A DNA stretch of 64,000 nucleotides from Flavobacterium caeni (GTDB lineage Bacteria > Bacteroidota > Bacteroidia > Flavobacteriales > Flavobacteriaceae): NCBI RefSeq assembly GCF_900101895.1, contig NZ_FMVF01000004.1:1-64000 (forward strand). Direction: 5' to 3'. A model generated the notes under the pieces. The model was not told the origin of the DNA. It did no database searches and saw only the letters and a list, made by a program, of their open reading frames with translations. Both the position numbers and the translations under genes were made by a program. Numbering within the stretch: the first letter of the stretch is position 1; the number at the start of each line of letters is the position of its first letter. This document shows, piece by piece, positions 25,579 through 37,715 of the stretch.

Positions 25579-26730
25579 ATGAAATTCCTCAAGAAAATCC
25601 TGATCGGCTTGCTCGCCATTGTCGGCTTGCTGGTCGCGGCCCTGTATCTTTTCGATTACGATTACCTGATCAAAGGCGTGCGAACCGTTTACATGAACGG
25701 ACACAAAACCGCGTTCCTCGACGACTACCGTTATTTTGACAACCGCAAGTTGCCCAAAAGTACGAATCCGCAACCGTGGGCGATCGCAACCGACTACAAC
25801 AAAGTAGCCGCTACACCGTTGCTCGACGAGTGGCACCAAAAGATGCAGACCGTCGCCTTCGTGGTCATTAAGAACGACAGCATCTGGAACGAAAGTTATT
25901 TCGATGGCTACACCAAGGATTCGCAATCCAATTCGTTTTCGATGGCCAAAAGCATCGTTTGCGCGGCGCTCGGCAAGGCCATCCAGCAAGGCCATATCCG
26001 CAGTCTCGATCAACCGGTTTCTGATTTTTATCCGCAATATGCCCATGCCAAGGACGGGCTCACCGTAGGCGATTTGGCGTCGATGGCCTCGGGACTCGAT
26101 TGGGACGAAAGTTACTACAGCCCGTTTTCGATCACCACGCGCGCCTATTTTGACGAAGACCTCGATGCCGTCGCGCTCAGCATGAAAAGTGTCGAACCAA
26201 GCGGCAAAAGCTACAAATACCTGAGCGGAAATACGCAGTTGTTGGCCATGTGCATCCAAAAAGCAACCAGGATGGAATTGTCCAAATACGTATCCGAGAA
26301 TTTCTGGCAACCGCTCGGTGCCGAAAACAACGCGCTCTGGCAAACCGATCATCCGGGCGGTATGGTCAAGGCCTATTGTTGCATCGCGTCGAATGCACGC
26401 GATTTTGCGCGGTTCGGGAAATTGTTTTTACAACACGGCAAATGGAACGGGACGCAATTGTTGGACAGCGCCTTTGTCGCCAAGTCAATCGTGCCGCGGT
26501 TTGCCGATTCGCCACAATATGGTTACGGTTGGTGGCTGGCCGAACGCGAAGGGAAACAAATTTTCTACATGCGCGGCCACCTCGGCCAATACACCATCGT
26601 GATCCCCGAAGACAATGTCATCATCGTACGCTTAGGACACCGCATGATCCGCAGCGATGTGGGCAAACCAGAAAGCCAGGACTTTGACGTTTGGGTCAGC
26701 GAAACACTCAAGATGCTGCATAGCCGATAG
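25579..26730 (+). CDS. Serine hydrolase, beta-lactamase class C family
   Basis: A 383-residue membrane-anchored protein with an N-terminal hydrophobic helix (about 6-25). The serine nucleophile motif S-x-x-K appears as FSMAKSI (about 121), followed by VGDLASMASGLDWDE, SYKYLSGNTQLL as the Tyr motif, and GYGWWLAE in the C-terminal part. It belongs to the broad class C/EstB/6-aminohexanoate-dimer hydrolase group. A true beta-lactamase activity is not implied. The substrate is unknown. Confidence 0.88.
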   Translation: MKFLKKILIGLLAIVGLLVAALYLFDYDYLIKGVRTVYMNGHKTAFLDDYRYFDNRKLPKSTNPQPWAIATDYNKVAATPLLDEWHQKMQTVAFVVIKNDSIWNESYFDGYTKDSQSNSFSMAKSIVCAALGKAIQQGHIRSLDQPVSDFYPQYAHAKDGLTVGDLASMASGLDWDESYYSPFSITTRAYFDEDLDAVALSMKSVEPSGKSYKYLSGNTQLLAMCIQKATRMELSKYVSENFWQPLGAENNALWQTDHPGGMVKAYCCIASNARDFARFGKLFLQHGKWNGTQLLDSAFVAKSIVPRFADSPQYGYGWWLAEREGKQIFYMRGHLGQYTIVIPEDNVIIVRLGHRMIRSDVGKPESQDFDVWVSETLKMLHSR

Positions 26731-26753
26731 GATTTTTAAATGTGTTTTGTTTA

Positions 26754-29103
<2,350 letters not shown>

Positions 29104-29123
29104 GATTACTTTATTTTATGGAT

Positions 29124-29149
29124 AAAAGGCGCTTTCGGGCGTCTTTTTT
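29124..29149 (+). terminator. Intrinsic terminator of katG
   Basis: AAAAGGCGC pairs with GCGTCTTTT (one G-U pair) around a six-base loop, followed by more T. Confidence 0.7.
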
Positions 29150-29171
29150 TTATGTTTGGGGTTGCGGGTCA

Positions 29172-29585
29172 TTACTTTTTTTGTGCCGCCGCCGCGATGA
29201 TTTCAGTGAGCACCGCCAAGTCGACGTCGGCCAATTGGTTGATGTACAAACAGCCCTTGCCCGTTTTGTGTTTGCCGAGTTGCGCGAGTTGCGCCGCATG
29301 GCTTTCGACGCTGTCGGCCAAATGGATCGACAAATTGGCCTTGCGCGGCGAAAACCCGATTTTAAACCAGTCGACTTCGCGACCCGTTTTGGGGCTTTGG
29401 TAACGCAACAACCCGAATCCGATCATCGCCGTTCCCCAAAGTCGCGGCGGTTCGCCCGTGGCGTTGGCCATGATTTGAACGATGGTGCGGCTGTCCTGGC
29501 GTTGCTGTGCGTCGGGTAGGGCGTCGAGGAATGCATCGACGCTTTGGTTGGTTTGTTGGGTTTTGATGATGGCTGGTTTTCCCAT
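29172..29585 (-). CDS. DUF1801 domain protein
   Basis: A 137-residue cytosolic protein of the DUF1801 (YdhG-like) family. The pattern SVDAFLDALPDAQQRQDSRTIVQIMANATGEPPRLWGTAMIGFG followed by WFKIGFSPRKANLSIHL is typical. Biochemical function is unknown. The ATG at 29585 is used, since the ORF extension upstream reads into the next gene. It sits 43 bp from the PaaI-type thioesterase. Confidence 0.85.
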   Translation of the reverse strand: MGKPAIIKTQQTNQSVDAFLDALPDAQQRQDSRTIVQIMANATGEPPRLWGTAMIGFGLLRYQSPKTGREVDWFKIGFSPRKANLSIHLADSVESHAAQLAQLGKHKTGKGCLYINQLADVDLAVLTEIIAAAAQKK

Positions 29586-29628
29586 ATCGTATGATTTAGA
29601 TTCAATCAGAACATAGGTTCTTGACCTT

Positions 29629-30060
29629 CTATTGGTATCCAATTTTGGCGTCCAGCGCCATTTTGCTTTTCATGAAGCTGCCGCTGCCACGTCCAACGAT
29701 TCGGTTCTTGGCGTCGTACAACACCGCATCGGCGATGAACAAATTGGCCGATTGGAACTGCAGTTCTCCTACGGCGCGAACGATTCCACCGGTTATGGGT
29801 CGCAACAGTTGTGTGTTGAACGAGACCGTGTACACGAACACATCGGTCACCACCGAATTCACGGCAAAGAACGCCGCGTCGTCGAGCAATTTGAAATACA
29901 CCGAGCCGTGCGCAGCGCCTGCCGCGTGAAAATATTGCGGCGTGATCGGTAAGGTCAACTCGGCCTTTCCTTGCGCGATGTCGATGGCGATGCCGCGGTA
30001 GATCTCGGTGTTGACGGGCGCCGAAAGGTACATGCGCTGGAGTTTTTGATAGTGTTCCAT
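29629..30060 (-). CDS. PaaI-like hotdog thioesterase
   Basis: A 143-residue hotdog-fold protein. The family segment AAGAAHGSVYFKLLDDAAFFAVNS (about 47-70) forms the central helix with the catalytic acidic residue, and the strands VSFNTQLLRPITGG and GRGSGSFM complete the fold. It probably hydrolyses acyl-CoA thioesters. It is divergent from the exonuclease gene. Confidence 0.86.
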   Translation of the reverse strand: MEHYQKLQRMYLSAPVNTEIYRGIAIDIAQGKAELTLPITPQYFHAAGAAHGSVYFKLLDDAAFFAVNSVVTDVFVYTVSFNTQLLRPITGGIVRAVGELQFQSANLFIADAVLYDAKNRIVGRGSGSFMKSKMALDAKIGYQ

Positions 30061-30163
30061 AGCTTTTTTTGTATGTTAAAAATACGATTTTATGCAATGG
30101 TTACACTTTTTCTGTAGAAGACCATTTGGAATCTTCCTTACATTTATCGTCAAAATCAACGCC

Positions 30164-30877
30164 ATGATCCAAAAAATCCCACTCGCCAACATCCTGTTCC
30201 TAGACATCGAAACCGTGCCGGAAGAGGAGCACTACCAAAACCTGGACGACGAATTCAAGTCACTTTGGGAACAAAAGACCCAATACCAGCGCCGCGACGA
30301 ATTTACCCCCGAAGGCTTTTACGAACGCGCGGGCATTTGGGCCGAATTTGGCAAGATCGTATGCATGTCCGTCGGTTATTTTACGCTCAAGGGCGACATC
30401 AGGCATTTTCGCGTGACGTCTTTTTTTGGCGACGAAGTGCAGATTTTGAAAGATTTCAGCAACCTTTTATCCAACCATTTCAGCGGGCCGCAACATTTGC
30501 TGTGCGGGCACAACGCCAAGGAGTTCGACATCCCGTTTATTGCGCGACGCATGATCATCCACCAGATCCCGATTCCCGACAAGCTCAACCTTTTTGGCAA
30601 GAAACCGTGGGAGATTCCGCACCTCGACACGCTTGAATTGTGGAAGTTTGGCGATTACAAACACTTTACGTCGCTCAAGCTTTTGACCAAGATCTTGGGC
30701 ATTCCGTCTTCAAAAGGCGACATCGACGGCAGCCAGGTAGGGCATGTGTACTACGTCGAAAAAGACATCGACCGCATCGTGACCTATTGCGAAAAAGACG
30801 TGGTGGCCACCGCGCAGGTTTTTCTGCGTTTGCGGCGCGAAGACTTGCTCGACGATGATGAAATTCTACATATTTAG
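30164..30877 (+). CDS. 3'-5' exonuclease of the DEDD superfamily (DNA polymerase B-like)
   Basis: A 237-residue ribonuclease H-like exonuclease. The acidic motifs are LFLDIETVPEE (motif I), LLCGHNAKEFDIPFIARRM (motif II) and IVTYCEKDVVATAQVFLRL (motif III, Y-x3-D). The catalytic metal ligands therefore appear intact, and the family is the predicted stand-alone 3'-5' exonuclease related to PolB proofreading domains. A 24-residue upstream extension to 30092 is possible but not conserved. Confidence 0.87.
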   Translation: MIQKIPLANILFLDIETVPEEEHYQNLDDEFKSLWEQKTQYQRRDEFTPEGFYERAGIWAEFGKIVCMSVGYFTLKGDIRHFRVTSFFGDEVQILKDFSNLLSNHFSGPQHLLCGHNAKEFDIPFIARRMIIHQIPIPDKLNLFGKKPWEIPHLDTLELWKFGDYKHFTSLKLLTKILGIPSSKGDIDGSQVGHVYYVEKDIDRIVTYCEKDVVATAQVFLRLRREDLLDDDEILHI

Positions 30878-30940
30878 CCTCAAAAAATCCACATTCGAAA
30901 AAAATCGCTATTTTTAAGCGTAATTTTTACACTTAAAATC

Positions 30941-31954
30941 ATGCGTAGCTATTTTTTGCTTGTCTGTTTGGCCGTCCAATCGCTGATGGCGCAAGAACCT
31001 TTACCCGTCGTTAAGCCGCCCTTGGTGTTCAATCCCAAAAATCCGCATGTGCACGATCCCGTGATGATCAAGGAGAAAGGCGTGTACTATGTGTTCGGGA
31101 CCGGAAAGGGCATCAGCAAGCTGTATTCGAAAGACCTCAAGACCTGGACCGAAGGCAAGCCCGTATTCGACAAAGTGCCCGAATGGACCAAAACGGCGCT
31201 GCCCGGATTCGACGGCGACATCTGGGCGCCCGACATCATTTTCCACCAAGGCCAATTCCATCTGTTCTACGCGTGCAACGCCACGCCAGGCAAACCCAAC
31301 GCCGCCATCGGCCACGCGACCACGCCCACGCTCGACCCCAAAGACCCACGTTTCAAATGGACCGACCACGGCAAAATCATCCAGTCCATTCTCGGGCGCG
31401 ACACCTGGCAGGCCATCGACGGTACGGTTTTCATCGACAACGGCACGGCCTGGCTCATTTTCGGTTCGTTCTGGGACGGCATCAAGGCGGTCAAGCTCAC
31501 GCCCGATTTGATGCAGCTCAAATGGCCCGAAGAATGGCACACCATTGCACGTCGTCCGAGCCAACAAAAACCTTACAATTACGGACTCGAAGACAGCCAA
31601 ATCGAAGGCGCATTTGTCTACAAACACGGCGATTATTATTATCTGTTCGCCTCGTTCGACATGTGCTGCCGTGGCATCAACAGCAACTACCATGTGGTGG
31701 TCGGGCGCTCGAAAAGCATCACCGGGCCCTATTTGGACAAAGCCGGCTACGACATGATCGATGGCAACGGGACCGATTTTGCGATCGGCGATGGCAAGCA
31801 GTACGCGGCGCTCGGGCACAATTCGGTGTACCGCATAGACGGCAAGGATTTGTTTGTCGCGCACGCTTATTCAATCCCCGATGACGGCGATTCCAAGCTC
31901 GTCGTGTGGGAACTCGAGTGGGACGCACAGGGTTGGCCGATCCTCAAACGATAA
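30941..31954 (+). CDS. Glycoside hydrolase family 43 (arabinan endo-1,5-alpha-L-arabinosidase type)
   Basis: A 337-residue secreted five-bladed propeller enzyme with a signal peptide ending LMAQ. Key residues: HDPVMIKEKGVYYVFGTGKG (catalytic Asp base near residue 35), WAPDIIFHQGQFHLFYA, GSFWDGIK, and SQIEGAFVYKHGDYYYLFASF (general-acid Glu near 221), plus LGHNSVYRI. This fits arabinan-degrading GH43. No other polysaccharide-utilisation genes (SusC/D) adjoin it. Confidence 0.9.
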   Translation: MRSYFLLVCLAVQSLMAQEPLPVVKPPLVFNPKNPHVHDPVMIKEKGVYYVFGTGKGISKLYSKDLKTWTEGKPVFDKVPEWTKTALPGFDGDIWAPDIIFHQGQFHLFYACNATPGKPNAAIGHATTPTLDPKDPRFKWTDHGKIIQSILGRDTWQAIDGTVFIDNGTAWLIFGSFWDGIKAVKLTPDLMQLKWPEEWHTIARRPSQQKPYNYGLEDSQIEGAFVYKHGDYYYLFASFDMCCRGINSNYHVVVGRSKSITGPYLDKAGYDMIDGNGTDFAIGDGKQYAALGHNSVYRIDGKDLFVAHAYSIPDDGDSKLVVWELEWDAQGWPILKR

Positions 31955-31955
31955 A

Positions 31956-31997
31956 AAAAGCCGGAAACAAATTTTAATGTTTCCGGCTTTTGTTTTT
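31956..31997 (+). terminator. Intrinsic terminator of the GH43 gene
   Basis: AAAAGCCGGAAAC pairs perfectly with GTTTCCGGCTTTT around a 10-base loop, followed by TTTGTTTTTT. Confidence 0.85.
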
Positions 31998-31998
31998 T

Positions 31999-32075
31999 GG
32001 GCGTCACCCTGCGGGTCGCGTCTTCGGCTGCACGCGGTGCTTGCCTCAACCGCTGACGCGGGCTTGTGGTTCGTT
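31999..32075 (+). repeat. Diverged relative of the REP-like repeat
   Basis: Starts GGGCGTCACCCTGCGGGTCG like the copy at 40628, but lacks the AAAAGGAT half. It lies between the GH43 terminator and the peptidase stop. Confidence 0.35.
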
Positions 32076-32079
32076 TGCG

Positions 32080-35010
32080 TTACCTGTTCAGTACGACTTT
32101 TTTGGTCGTTTTGTGTTTGCCGTTTTCGATCGACAACAAATACACGCCGTTTTGTAAATGGTCCAAGTGCAGTGTTTCCGACTGGGCGATGTTTGATTTC
32201 TCGAGGATTTGTCGGCCCTGCAAATCAAACAACGTCAGGTTTGTTTCGCCCGACAAATGCCCGTTGCGCTTGACGTTGACCACGCCTGTTGTCGGGTTCG
32301 GGAACACGCCAAAATCGATGGCGTTGTTTTCTTTTACACCCAAGGCCGGTTGCACCGTACAAAAGTTGATCTTAGCAAAATTAACAACACCGCCGTCACC
32401 CGGATGCGGATCACTCACATAAATCGTCCACACGCCGTTGGCCGGTTTATTGTTAAAGAAACTCAATTGTTCGAACGTACGAACACTTCCGGTAAGCGCC
32501 GGAACTTGATTCGTACACGAAACCGCTACGCCCGCGTCATCCACCGTACAATCAATGCCTTGGCTGTCGCCGCAAGGTTCTTGCAAAAGGATCACACGCG
32601 GGAAGCCCGTTTCAAACGTCCCTTCAAGTGTCACCGTCAAATCGCCGATATAGGTATGCGTGATGTCGAGCTCTACATTGATGTCGCCTACGGTCATGTC
32701 GCCGGTAACCGGAAACTGTAAAACCGCGATGCTGCTGAACTGGTCGCTGATGGTCGCATTGTTGTAATCCATAGGTTCAAAACTGTTGTTGCAAACAAGT
32801 TCACCCGTCTGGAAGTTTTGCGCCGTGGCTACGGTTCCTTCGCCGCAGCTGTTCACGGGGTACACACGCCAATAGTAATAGGTGGCCTCGTCAAGACCCG
32901 ATACGGTGTAGCTGGCCGTGTCGGTGGTTCCGTCCGAGACGATATCGTTGAATGCCGCGTCGGTAGCTACCTGAACGTGGTAGGTGTCGGCATTGTCGAT
33001 CGCGTTCCAGGTCAAATCCAAACTGGTCGCTACGCCTACTTGGCCGTTGCCCGGAGCGAGCGCCACAACGTCTGCAAAATCGGTGCTCGACACCTTGAGG
33101 ATCACGGTGCGCGTCTCTGTTTCGCTGCCGTTGTTGCCAATGACAGAAACCGGATAAATGCCCGGTACGGCATTTTGCAAATTCGAAACCGTCATCGTAA
33201 AATTGCCCGACGCGTTCATCGTGGCAGGCGAGAACGATACCGATGCACCGTTGGGCAAGCCATTCGCGGTGAATGTCGTGGCGGTCGCGCCGGCGTTGGT
33301 GAATGCAAAGTCAAAGTTTGCCGATCCGTCCAAACAAGCGGTTTGCTCATCGGACAAAGACGTCATGCTAAAAGCCGAAGAAAGTCCCGTCACGACAAAC
33401 GCAAAATCCTGCGGGCCGTTTACGAGCGTGCCTTTGTGTGTCACGGTAATGGTATAGGCTCCGGCCTCTGGCGTGTTGATGTTGATGCGCTCGACGTTAT
33501 CGACCGAATTGTCTTCGGTAGCGATGGCCGCCTGATTCGCATCACTCAGCAATTTCCACGGATAGAAAGTGCTGCCGTCCTTGGTCACGCGGATGTCGAG
33601 GTCGTTCACCAACGCCGGCGTGGTGCTGTTGAGCGTACCGTTGTTGGCCGTACCCGGCACATCGGTCCAACAAATCGAAGCCAGCAAAGGCGTCGTACCG
33701 TCGGAAACCGCGGTAAAGCTAAAGGTTTGGTCTTGTTGCAACGTTTCTTCTGAAATCCAGGACTGTAGTCCGTTTTGGCTGATGGTTTGCGCTGCTTTTT
33801 TGGCGTTGAGCAATCCCCATCCCCAAACCGGATCCGGTCCTACCTTGCCGCGGTCGTCGGCGGTATGGCATGCCAATCCCTTGAGCGTGGCCGATTTCAT
33901 GAAACGGTTGTTGACGTTGTTGTAATGTTGTTGTACGAGAATCAATGTCCCCATGACGTTTGGAGAGGCCATAGACGTGCCGCTCATCGATCCATAAGAG
34001 GAATTGCTGTTCGAGGTCGAAGAGGTCAAACCCGAACCGTTGCCCGCGATATCGGGTTTGATGCGTCGGTCATCGGTAGGGCCTTCGCTGCTGCTCGAAT
34101 TGATCGACACGCTCAAAAGATTGCCCTGCGCGTCTACGTTGGCGTCCTGCGAATTGGCGACCACCAAGTTGTTTTTTGCAGTTTTGTTTCCCGTGAGTTT
34201 GTCATAACCCGGTGTCATCGGCGACGGGTTGTTCTCGTTACCGTCGTTACCGGCCGAAAGCACCATCAAATAATACGGCGCGTTGTAGGCGATTTGATCG
34301 ACAATGCGCGCCGCGCCAGAATAAGCCCCCATGAACCAGCTGCCCGGGGCGCTTTCTACCGGAACGCCGTAAGAGTGGTTCGATAACAAAAGTCCGTTGG
34401 CCGCTTCGGCGGTGACTTCTGCCGTGTCGCTGTTCCAGTCGTAGGTGTGTAGGGTCGATTGTGGCGCCATTCCTTTGGCGTTGGCCTGTACGCCCGAGGC
34501 CGCAACGGTCCCGCTGACGTGGGTGGCGTGGGCGCTTAAGGTACCAGCGACGTCATTTACCGTGGCGCGTCCGCCGAATTCCTGGTGTGAAATACGCGTC
34601 GTGCCGCCGTCCCAAACCCCCGAAAACATGCCTTGGCCGTTGAGGTTGAGCCCGAGCGTCCCGCCCGTATGCAAGTGGTTGGCGCGCGTCGACTTGGCCG
34701 CGTTGACGTTGTCCAGCACATAGTAAATTGGTTTGCCGTCGTCGGTCACTGCCATCAATTCGTCGAATTCGCCGTTGGCATTTGGGCGCAAAATCGGCCA
34801 TCCGTTGATACGCGCGGCTTCGATGGCTTTGGCTTTTTGGAGCTTGGCCTCGAGCGCCAGTTCTTTTTGCAGTTTGGCCAGTGCGACCAAATCGTAGTTT
34901 TTGGTGATTTGCTTGATTTGTTTGGCATCCTGTGCAAAGGCCTGAAACAACAGGGCCGGAAGCAACAAAAAGCCGATGGTTTTTAGGGTAATAGCGGTGG
35001 TATTTTTCAC
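32080..35010 (-). CDS. Secreted subtilisin-like S8 peptidase with T9SS sorting domain
   Basis: A 976-residue secreted protein with a signal peptide (TIGFLLLPALLFQAFA). The S8 triad is visible in SGVWDGGTTRISHQEF (Asp), LSAHATHVSGTVAA (His) and SMSGTSMASPNVMGT (Ser). A fibronectin III-like repeat (about 645-730) and a proprotein-convertase P-like domain (about 740-870) follow. The C-terminal type A sorting domain (about 900-976) contains GVFPNPTTGVVNV and LFDLQGRQILEKS and ends VVLNR. It would be exported through the type IX system and anchored or released. It starts at GTG, with no nearby ATG. Confidence 0.93.
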   Translation of the reverse strand: MKNTTAITLKTIGFLLLPALLFQAFAQDAKQIKQITKNYDLVALAKLQKELALEAKLQKAKAIEAARINGWPILRPNANGEFDELMAVTDDGKPIYYVLDNVNAAKSTRANHLHTGGTLGLNLNGQGMFSGVWDGGTTRISHQEFGGRATVNDVAGTLSAHATHVSGTVAASGVQANAKGMAPQSTLHTYDWNSDTAEVTAEAANGLLLSNHSYGVPVESAPGSWFMGAYSGAARIVDQIAYNAPYYLMVLSAGNDGNENNPSPMTPGYDKLTGNKTAKNNLVVANSQDANVDAQGNLLSVSINSSSSEGPTDDRRIKPDIAGNGSGLTSSTSNSNSSYGSMSGTSMASPNVMGTLILVQQHYNNVNNRFMKSATLKGLACHTADDRGKVGPDPVWGWGLLNAKKAAQTISQNGLQSWISEETLQQDQTFSFTAVSDGTTPLLASICWTDVPGTANNGTLNSTTPALVNDLDIRVTKDGSTFYPWKLLSDANQAAIATEDNSVDNVERININTPEAGAYTITVTHKGTLVNGPQDFAFVVTGLSSAFSMTSLSDEQTACLDGSANFDFAFTNAGATATTFTANGLPNGASVSFSPATMNASGNFTMTVSNLQNAVPGIYPVSVIGNNGSETETRTVILKVSSTDFADVVALAPGNGQVGVATSLDLTWNAIDNADTYHVQVATDAAFNDIVSDGTTDTASYTVSGLDEATYYYWRVYPVNSCGEGTVATAQNFQTGELVCNNSFEPMDYNNATISDQFSSIAVLQFPVTGDMTVGDINVELDITHTYIGDLTVTLEGTFETGFPRVILLQEPCGDSQGIDCTVDDAGVAVSCTNQVPALTGSVRTFEQLSFFNNKPANGVWTIYVSDPHPGDGGVVNFAKINFCTVQPALGVKENNAIDFGVFPNPTTGVVNVKRNGHLSGETNLTLFDLQGRQILEKSNIAQSETLHLDHLQNGVYLLSIENGKHKTTKKVVLNR

Positions 35011-35195
35011 AAAATTAGGTTTGGGTTTTTTAAAAATTTTCCAAATATAAGCAATTGTTGTTCACACGCTTATTTAATCTCATTATAGATAAAAAATTAA
35101 CGTAGGGTTGCGCATTTTGTGTGGCGAATCCTATAAACCGATAAAAAATTTCGAATCGCAACCGATAAGCGTTACATTTACGAAAAATATCGAGC

Positions 35196-36635
35196 ATGGT
35201 TTTAAGTAGATTCTGGCTGGCGATCTTTATCTCGTCGATTGCGTTCATCATCATCGGACTGTTTGTCGGCGACCATTATACGATCGATTTCATCCTCAAC
35301 GGCAAAAAAGACGAACCTATCCAGGTGGCCGAAAAATACCTCAATCAGGTGCCGAGGTTCGTAGCCGACAGCATCGAGAAAGCACCCGACAAAACGCTCG
35401 TCATCGATCAAATCACCAGCGATCCCGACACGACTTATGTGTACAAAAACCAGACGGTCAAGATTTACAGCGGCGTCCAAAAATCCGACGGATTGCTGCC
35501 CACTTGTAAGAACACCATCCTCGATTTGATCATCCCGCTCATCGCTTACCTCGCTTTTTTTTGCGGACTCATGGAACTGCTGATCATCTCGGGCGCGGCC
35601 GAAAAGTTGGCCAAGGGGCTTAGTCCGGTATTTGTGAAGATTTTTCCGAGCGTGCCCAAAAACCACGAATCGATTTCCTACATGACCCTCAATTTCGCGG
35701 CCAATTTCCTCGGACTCGATTCGGCGGCGACACCGTTCGGGCTTAAAGCGATGCAAAGCCTGCAGGAGCTCAACCCCGACAAAGACAAAGCCTCCGACCC
35801 GCAAATCATGTTCATGTGTTTGCATGCGGCCGGACTCACGCTGATCCCAACGTCGATCATCGGGTACCGCGCGGCCGAGAACGCCGCCAATCCCGCCGAT
35901 GTAATGCTGCCGTGTATTATCACGTCGTTCATCGGGACGGTCGCTGCCTTTTTGATCGTGGGCATCCGCCAGCGCATCAATTTCAAAAGCGTGTCGCTGG
36001 TCGTGGGACTGATGGCGCTTATTGGCGCGATCGTCGGGTTGTTGTTTTACATCAACGCGCTCGATTTGATCGGTAAAAATTACTTTACGTCAAACCTTTC
36101 GGGCTTGATGCTTGTGGGGATCATCGGATTTACCCTTGTTTTTTCGTGGATGCGCGAAAAGCGTTTTACCGCCGCAGATACCACCATTTTCGATACGTTT
36201 GTGGCCGGTGCGCAAAACGGGCTCAAGACCGGAATCACGATTTTTCCGTATGTACTCGGGATGCTCGTCGCGATTTCGCTGTTCCGCAACAGCGGGTTGT
36301 TCGAGATCATCAGCAATTGGATTTCGTTTGCGTTCTCGCAAATGGGTGTGGGCAAACAAGTCACCGATTCGTTGCCCGTGGCCATGCTCAGGCCGTTTTC
36401 GTCGGGCGGCTCGCGCGGCTTTATGATAGACGCCATGCGCACATTTGGCCCCGATTCGTTTACGGGAAGGTTGGTTTGCATCTTCCAATGCAGCGCCGAG
36501 ACTACGTTTTACGTGATCGCCGTATACTTCGGATCGGTCAAGATCAAGAACACGCGGTACACGCTGGGCACCATGTTGCTGGTTGATTTGATTTGTGTGT
36601 TCGCGGCCATTTTCGTCGCGAGCTGGTTCTTTTAA
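35196..36635 (+). CDS. Nucleoside-recognition/Gate domain membrane protein (SpmA-SpmB-like)
   Basis: A 479-residue polytopic inner-membrane protein with about eleven hydrophobic segments. It has two Gate/nucleoside-recognition-like halves (about 105-250 and 335-470), resembling a fusion of spore maturation proteins SpmA and SpmB. Features include PSVPKNHESISYMTLNFAANFLGLDSAATPFG in the first and FSSGGSRGFMIDAMRTFGPDSFTG in the second. An N-terminal TM plus soluble domain (about 30-100) precedes them. The transported molecule is not known. It is convergent with, and overlaps by four bases, the T9SS protein. Confidence 0.83.
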   Translation: MVLSRFWLAIFISSIAFIIIGLFVGDHYTIDFILNGKKDEPIQVAEKYLNQVPRFVADSIEKAPDKTLVIDQITSDPDTTYVYKNQTVKIYSGVQKSDGLLPTCKNTILDLIIPLIAYLAFFCGLMELLIISGAAEKLAKGLSPVFVKIFPSVPKNHESISYMTLNFAANFLGLDSAATPFGLKAMQSLQELNPDKDKASDPQIMFMCLHAAGLTLIPTSIIGYRAAENAANPADVMLPCIITSFIGTVAAFLIVGIRQRINFKSVSLVVGLMALIGAIVGLLFYINALDLIGKNYFTSNLSGLMLVGIIGFTLVFSWMREKRFTAADTTIFDTFVAGAQNGLKTGITIFPYVLGMLVAISLFRNSGLFEIISNWISFAFSQMGVGKQVTDSLPVAMLRPFSSGGSRGFMIDAMRTFGPDSFTGRLVCIFQCSAETTFYVIAVYFGSVKIKNTRYTLGTMLLVDLICVFAAIFVASWFF

Positions 36636-37531
36636 TCGACGATGATCTTGCTTGATTTTAGCGTGGCGCCGTTTTGAAGAAGTTCGGCCCAATACCAGCC
36701 GCTTGCCAGGTTTTCGCGCGCGATTGTTACCTTTTTCCCGTTGAGGTTTACTACAGTTCTGATGCGTCGGCCGTTGGCGTCGTACAAATGCAATGAAGCT
36801 TTTTCGAGTGTAACGGCACTATCGATGGTCAATGTTTGTGTCATAGGATTGGGCGAAAATACGATGTCTGTAGGCCGAAGATTTTCTACAACACCCAACG
36901 GCGCGAAATCGCCACAATATTCGGGATCGCCAAACACCTGCGCACTGCCCTGGAAACTGCAACGCGTGTACACGCGATAGCCACCGCCACTCGAATAAAC
37001 GGGTGCGTACATAAAGAAATCGGGGTAGAACGGATGCGCGTCGGTACCCACGCCTTCGATCCAGGTTTGGTAAACATGGCCGCCGTTGAACAGCGGGATC
37101 GATTCAAGTACCAGCCGTTTGCGCGGGCCGTCGTTGACAAGGACTTCGTCGGCGGTTACCGAAAACGCTACGCCTTTGAGCGTAATCTCGTCGCCGGTTT
37201 CGAGGCTGAAATCGTAGAGCAGTTCGTCCTGCCCGTTGACGATCTTGTACACTTTGCGTGTTTCGACTTCTTCGCGCAGGTAAATCGTATCCATCAACAC
37301 CACAGGGGTAACGCTCCATTGCGGAAAAGGATCGACAAATTTCTTGTAGGTATGATCGCCAATGACCACATCGGTCCCGGCCTCGATGACTTTGGTGATG
37401 GGCGGTCGGCAGCAAGAAACTAAATCGTAAACCACCCAGGTGGGTTGTTCGAGCAACGGGTGGTATTCTTGCGATACGCCCTTAAAAAAACAAGCAAACC
37501 AGAGCGCGAAAAAAAGGAGTTTGGCTTTCAT
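36632..37531 (-). CDS. Small T9SS-exported protein of unknown function
   Basis: A 299-residue protein with a signal peptide (LLFFALWFACFFKGVS) and a C-terminal type A sorting domain (about 225-299, DIVFSPNPMTQTLTID and LHLYDANGRRIRTVVNLNGK, ending KIIVD). The central part (about 20-215) is unrecognised beta-rich sequence with VSCCRPP and YCGDF cysteines. The start at 37531 is chosen because the signal peptide begins there. It is a likely surface or secreted product. No enzymatic motif is visible. Confidence 0.8.
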   Translation of the reverse strand: MKAKLLFFALWFACFFKGVSQEYHPLLEQPTWVVYDLVSCCRPPITKVIEAGTDVVIGDHTYKKFVDPFPQWSVTPVVLMDTIYLREEVETRKVYKIVNGQDELLYDFSLETGDEITLKGVAFSVTADEVLVNDGPRKRLVLESIPLFNGGHVYQTWIEGVGTDAHPFYPDFFMYAPVYSSGGGYRVYTRCSFQGSAQVFGDPEYCGDFAPLGVVENLRPTDIVFSPNPMTQTLTIDSAVTLEKASLHLYDANGRRIRTVVNLNGKKVTIARENLASGWYWAELLQNGATLKSSKIIVD

Positions 37532-37715
37532 GATGTGCGTTTTTAGTGACCTGAAAAAGACGTATATTTGCGTCAATTCCGATACAATGTTACGCAGGAT
37601 GCGGCTAATCACCCAGTTTTTTCTGCAACTACCGCGTAAACCCGATAAAATGTCATTTGCGCTGTAACAATATCAGATTCGTACTACTAAATAGCAATCA
37701 TTAATCAAAAATCAC

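Noticed and set aside
25060..26352. 430-codon open frame on the minus strand opposite ogt and the serine hydrolase
   Set aside because: Both plus-strand genes show conserved catalytic motifs; the antisense frame does not.
25579..26730. Antibiotic-resistance beta-lactamase
   Set aside because: The S-x-x-K fold is shared by many esterases and peptidases; nothing here indicates beta-lactam hydrolysis.
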